Assembly (NCBI GenBank): GCA_019671005.1
Contig: CM033745.1
Coordinates: 2,589,146 to 2,653,145 of the forward strand
Direction: 5' to 3'
Origin: Hibiscus mutabilis
Taxonomy: Eukaryota > Streptophyta > Magnoliopsida > Malvales > Malvaceae
DNA: 64,000 nucleotides
Positions 59,910 to 64,000 of this stretch are shown piece by piece. The notes under the pieces were generated by a model, which was given only the letters and a program-made list of their open reading frames with translations, did no database searches and was not told the DNA's origin. How positions within the stretch are numbered: position 1 is the stretch's first letter; every line of letters starts with the position of its first letter. The translations under genes were made by a program, and so were the position numbers.

Positions 59910-61067
59910 ATGTCAGCTAGTAGGGTGACGAATGACATTCGGGAACTCATAATGGAGAATATGGGAAAGGATCCGCAGATGATGGCAATATTGAGGATGG
60001 TGGAAAGTGGCCAATCAAAGACCTTTTGGGTAGAGAATGGGATCCTAATGACGAAAGGTCCGCGTATGTATGTCCCGAGAGCAGGAGAACTTAGACAGAA
60101 ACTACTACGCGAATGCCATGACACTCCCTGGGCAGGTCACCAAGGTTGGCGGCGTACTCTGGCCCTATTGGAACAAGGATATTATTGGCCGCACATGCGA
60201 CAGGATATTATGGACTATACCAAGACTTGCCTTATTTGCCAGCAAGACAAAGTGGATCGACAAAAGACTGCAGGATTGTTGGAGCCATTGTCAGTGCCAG
60301 CACGACCTTGGGAGAGCATTTCACTCGACTTCATAGTGAACTTGCCTCGGGTTGGGGATCTTGGAGCTGCCATTGTGGTGGTGGATCGGTTCTCAAAATA
60401 TGCTACATTTATCCCTGCCCCCAAATATTGTTCGGCGGAGGAGACAGCTCGATTAGTCTTTAAACATGTTGTAAAGTATTGGGGTGTCCCACAAGATATC
60501 GTTAGTGACAGGGATGGTCGGTTCACTGGAAATTTCTGGAGAGAGTTATTCAAGATGTTGGGATCCAAACTGAATTTGTCGTCAAGTTATCATCCCCAGA
60601 CGGATGGGCAGACGGAGCGCTTTAATGGGTTGTTAGAAGAGTACTTAAGGCATTTTATCCAGGCCAACCAGAAAAATTGGCCTTCTTTGTTGGATGTGGC
60701 ACAACTTTGTTTTAATTCACAAAAGAGTTCTGCTACTAATAAAAGCCCCTTTGAAATTGTGACAGGTCAGCAGCCGCGGCTTCCACACACCAGTATAGAG
60801 TCATACAAAGGAAAGTGTCCCCGAGCTTTTAATTTCTCAAAGGAATGGCGCCAAAATACAGAGATTGCTCGGGCTTATCTAGTGAAAGCTGCAAAACATA
60901 TGAAGAAGTGGGCAGATCGTGGCCGAAGGGACCAGCAGTTCAAAGTTGGCGATCTAGTGCTTGTGAAGCTAATGGCAGAACAGTTGCGGTTCTTACGGAA
61001 TAGAGATCGGCGATTGGTGCGAAAGTATGAAGGACCAAGACCGAGGTGTGGCCAAAGTTGGAAATAA
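59910..61067 (+). CDS. Integrase of the second chromovirus, frame open
   Basis: These 385 codons are uninterrupted. The zinc-binding region shows H-H-C-C (CHDTPWAGHQGWRRT, then TCLICQQDK). The catalytic core has the first Asp in SLDFIVNLP, the second in SDRDGRFTGNFW and the Glu in NGLLEEYLRHF, spaced as in retroviral-type integrases. The C-terminal part (KVGDLVLVKL, RRLVRKYEGP) ends with a frameshift near 61040. Integrase would insert the cDNA in the nucleus. This is only one domain of a broken polyprotein with no start of its own, so it is a relic with an open frame rather than an independent gene. Confidence 0.8.
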   Translation: MSASRVTNDIRELIMENMGKDPQMMAILRMVESGQSKTFWVENGILMTKGPRMYVPRAGELRQKLLRECHDTPWAGHQGWRRTLALLEQGYYWPHMRQDIMDYTKTCLICQQDKVDRQKTAGLLEPLSVPARPWESISLDFIVNLPRVGDLGAAIVVVDRFSKYATFIPAPKYCSAEETARLVFKHVVKYWGVPQDIVSDRDGRFTGNFWRELFKMLGSKLNLSSSYHPQTDGQTERFNGLLEEYLRHFIQANQKNWPSLLDVAQLCFNSQKSSATNKSPFEIVTGQQPRLPHTSIESYKGKCPRAFNFSKEWRQNTEIARAYLVKAAKHMKKWADRGRRDQQFKVGDLVLVKLMAEQLRFLRNRDRRLVRKYEGPRPRCGQSWK

Positions 61068-61416
61068 CTCATACAAGATCAAGCCGCCCTCATGGATGAA
61101 AGTTCACCCCTGTGTTCCATGTGAGCAATTTGAAGGCTTTTCATGCGAGCCCCTCGGATATTAGCCGAGGAGAGAGTGATCGGGGCCCCATCTGTACCAA
61201 ACCCCCATCGAACGTCGAGTTGAGGAGATCCTTGCTGATAGGTTTGTTACGGTGTCCAAGAAGAAGCCTGTTCGTGAGTACACGGTCAGTGGGAAGGTCT
61301 CGGAGCCGAAGAGACAAGTTGGGAGAGAGATCATGACTTAAAGGCGTTCAAGCAGAAAAATCGAGGAGTTCTGGCAGCTCAATCAACGAGGGCGTCGACA
61401 AGTTAGGTGGGGAGGA
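61068..61416 (+). pseudogene. Integrase tail and decayed chromodomain
   Basis: Similarity continues in shifted frames: VFHVSNLKAFHASPSD (61112-61160), then EEILADRFVTVSKKKPVREY (about 61222-61281) and DLKAFKQK before the purine tract. The order matches the integrase end and chromodomain of chromoviruses, but the central WKGL-type core of the chromodomain is no longer readable. Confidence 0.7.
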
Positions 61417-62002
61417 TGTTGTGGCCATCCCTCACATGGTGTTACAACCGAGTTAGGGCCCTAACCGAGTCACTTCTACCATGCCCCATTTTCAAGCACA
61501 TCAATGTTTTAGGAAGAAGAGTCTTTGTTTTCAATTATTTCTTTAGTTAGGAAAAAGTGTCCTCGTTTCAAACAATAGAATGTTTACTCGGGTCATTTCT
61601 ATTATGTTTTTTTCGCATATATGTAGGGGGTGGACAAATCGGCGAGTTTGGGCTGATCCTTTGGTAAAGGTATGTATCCTACACACCATCGAGGCGGCCC
61701 CTACCGCCCAAGTCGATGGTGTGGGTGAGTTTTCTAATGTAACCGATGTTTCTTTTTTTTTATAATAAAATAAAAACCGTTCTTTTTTCCTACGGGGAAG
61801 TCTGGGGTTGACTGTGTGCATCCGCTATGCCCTACAGTTTTCGCCAATGGCTTGAAGAATGGTTTTGTGGCGCGAGACTAATGTGTTGCTTGCTTATTTT
61901 GAGCAGATCAATCGAGAGAAAAGGCTGACTTGATCGGGAAGAGTCCTTTTCAAGTGCCGCACGGCTTAGCGACCGAGTGAACTAAAGGCTAAGGCCGTGA
62001 CA
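61417..62002 (+). repeat. 3' LTR of the second chromovirus
   Basis: The repeat is 586 bp, TGTTGTGG...GTGACA, and is followed by the target duplication CTTTG. Confidence 0.92.
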
Positions 62003-62146
62003 CTTTGCACCTGACTCGCTAGGGTTCACAGTCATTGGTGCTTAAAATTTTTAGAATTATTAATTTTTTAGGTAAAAAAAGGAAAAACAAAGACGATATT
62101 ATCAAGACTTTATTAGAAATTCTTTAAAATTAAATGGAGAAAAAGA

Positions 62147-64000
62147 CACGCTGAATTATTAATTGGTTACGAAATAGTATTATTTGCTTTTATGCATTTC
62201 TAATATTTTATCTATACTACAGCAATTTTTATATTTATACTTTTATTATTTATTAATAGATTGTTTTTTTACAATCGTTATCACAGAATTGGCTATTATG
62301 TTGTCAATCATTTAATTTTGTCTTACATAATATTATTTATTAGTATTTTTATTCTAATGAATAAATTCAATCTAAAACATTGGTTTTGGTTGTAGACTTA
62401 ATAGTGGGTTATCTATTAAGGTGATTTTGATAAATTAAAAATTAAAATTTTTAAATATTATAAATTTAAGTGTTGAATTAAATTTAAATATATTATGTTT
62501 TAAAAAATTTTAAAACATATTGTAGCGACCTTTTTTCTTTCTTTTTGAAAAAAAAAAAGAAATTTGTTGCGTTAAGGGTATTTGTTTAGAAAAGAAGTCG
62601 GCTACTAATTACCTCCTAAATCACTAATGAATTTTTTTTGGAAGATTAGAGATTTCTTTTAAAAACTTTAAAATTTTGAAAACGATGAAAACTTGGAGTC
62701 GCCACCAGCCATTTAGGTAAGGTAGTCCGGACACCATAAGAAACCAGAGATTCATCGTGAAAGGGTCCGAGAGTTGGTTAAGCGCGGGGAAGGATGAGCA
62801 CCCCCGTCACTCCCGGAACTCGGTACCAAAACATTTGTTGCTCTTAAAAGGATGAAAATTATTGAAATTTAAATTGAATTTAATTCGGAGTTCTTAGATG
62901 AAAATTAACCTTGATTGCATGGGCTTTATCGAATCGATGGATTCAAATTAATTAGACATTTAATTAATAAGGTTGACGATATGTTGGACCATAGATTAAA
63001 CCGATATCGAATAAGCCCGACTGTTGTGTTAATTTATGGTTCGACTTCCGTACGTCACCTTTATGCACGATGCAGACATTTAAGTATGTTGTGATGATCT
63101 TGTTAGCTTTTAATCCATTTACCTCGGGATGGTAAGGATTAATCCGAATATTTGGTCAACATCCTTTAAGCTCGGACTGTTACGACACAAATATTAGAAT
63201 TAATAAATACCTCCCCTTTTATGATTTAGATTGATTAGATATGCAATTAAGATTAAAGATTATATGGATGTCAATTAAAGTATGATAATCAAGGGCATGA
63301 ATGTAAGCATTCAAAAGGAAAGCCCAATTTAATATATATAGCACAGAGAGATTAAAAAACACCAATTTATGGTGACTAAATTGTAATTTAATGCTAAGTT
63401 AAACTTAAAATTGATTTTCCCCTAAAGTAATCAAGAAATGTTCAATTAATTTAATGAATTTAACACTTACCCCAATAAGCCAATGATAAATTTAAATTCA
63501 TTAGATTAATAAGAACTCTACTCTAACTAAGGCTCTAAAAAACCAAGGACTAATTTAATTATAGGATCGTGCCCCTATAAGACGAGCACACGATCTAGAT
63601 TAATTGAGATAATTTACTTAATTTAGACAAAAACCCAAAAGGACCAAAGCAAGGCCTAAGGCCCGAATTATTATTATGTAATGAAGGCCCAAAAGATTTA
63701 AGATACATTATGTATTAAAATAATATAACATATTAAAAAATTTATTATTTAAAAATATACATTGAAATACATTATGTATTAAAGTTATATAATATACATA
63801 TAAAAACCCTATTATTTAAATATATGTATTATTTATTTTACAAAATTCTTCTATATACTTTAAACCATATTATACACTACATATACATATTTCATTTTCA
63901 CATAACATTATTATATACTTCAAAAACTATATATTTTATGTGTTATCTTCAAAATTATACTATATACCTTAAAAACTATATATTATATCCAAAACATATA
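62147..64000. other. AT-rich DNA with a repeat fragment
   Basis: No gene is supported. About 62690-62850 contains TTGGAGTCGCCACCAGCCAT and a block ending ACTCCCGGAACTCGGTACCA, the inverted relative of 49680-49860. From about 63700 to the end the sequence is a low-complexity series of ATTATGTATTAAA and TATACTT-like units. Confidence 0.55.

Larger units (their letters stand above)
55817..62002 (+). mobile_element. Complete, decayed Ty3-type chromovirus
   Basis: LTRs at 55817-56406 and 61417-62002 flank 5.0 kb. The target duplication is a perfect CTTTG (55812-55816 and 62003-62007). TGGTATCCGAGC at 56409-56420 is the initiator tRNA-Met primer-binding site with one mismatch, and the purine tract AGGTGGGGAGGA (61405-61416) precedes the 3' LTR. 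Domain order is gag, protease, RT, RNase H, integrase and a decayed chromodomain. The element is 6,186 bp. It interrupts the first codons of LINE ORF1. Many stops affect gag, protease and RT, while integrase stays largely open. Confidence 0.93.
45637..62146 (-). mobile_element. L1-type LINE split by three later insertions
   Basis: A minus-strand LINE runs from a 5' end near 62146 to a poly(A) tail, seen as T15 at about 45637-45651. ORF1 (DUF4283-like domain, CCHC knuckle) is followed by ORF2 (endonuclease, reverse transcriptase, RNase H). Insertions at 48541-49888, 50605-54172 and 55817-62002 interrupt it; removing them leaves about 5.4 kb. The sequence next to the poly(A) end, CACGCTGGATT (45628-45638), recurs as CACGCTGAATT near 62147-62157 and is a candidate target duplication. 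Multiple stops make the LINE inactive. The 5' boundary depends on that short match and is uncertain. Confidence 0.8.

Overview
The window is nuclear DNA from a eudicot plant. The evidence is AT-rich intergenic DNA, short GT-AG introns, plant-specific gene families (Alfin-like PHD, two Dof factors, a LEUNIG-type co-repressor), degenerate TTTAGGG telomere-like tracts and Ty3/chromovirus and plant L1-type retroelements. Genus and species cannot be read from the sequence.

Left part (1-14.3 kb): a small hAT-like MITE (178-633), a complete but decayed chromovirus (854-6641), a five-exon START-domain gene carrying two in-frame stops (7685-9018), and an Alfin-like PHD-finger gene (10325-14316) whose fourth exon is broken by what looks like a local templated duplication. 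Middle (14.3-23.5 kb): gene-free DNA with foldback elements, telomere-like tracts, 88-bp tandem repeats and a 3.4-kb composite flanked by hAT-type terminal repeats and near-perfect 8-bp target duplications.

Central genes (23.5-44.4 kb): two convergent Dof transcription-factor genes (plus strand 23500-24745; minus strand 31591-32550) and an apparently intact 16-exon LEUNIG-like WD40 co-repressor on the minus strand (38920-44366). Between the second Dof gene and the LEUNIG-like gene sits the most unusual object: a 3.5-kb LTR retrotransposon (32891-36394) with a 5-bp target duplication, a primer-binding site and a purine tract, but no recognisable gag or pol. Its interior carries fragments resembling at least three unrelated host mRNAs: a polypyrimidine-tract-binding protein, a PRP2-type DEAH-box splicing helicase and the succinyl-CoA ligase beta subunit. 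It inserted 340 bp upstream of the Dof start codon.

Right part (45.6-62.1 kb): a nested transposon cluster. A minus-strand L1-type LINE has been split by a gag-protease-only LTR element (50605-54172), by a chromovirus (55817-62002) whose leader holds about eleven copies of a small palindrome, and by an unidentified insert of about 1.35 kb (48541-49888). The last 2 kb is AT-rich DNA with a fragment related, in inverted orientation, to that insert.

The likely working genes are the two Dof factors and the LEUNIG-like co-repressor. The START gene is a pseudogene, and the Alfin-like gene is probably disrupted unless exon 4 is an assembly error. Splice sites and family assignments were read by eye; no database search was run.
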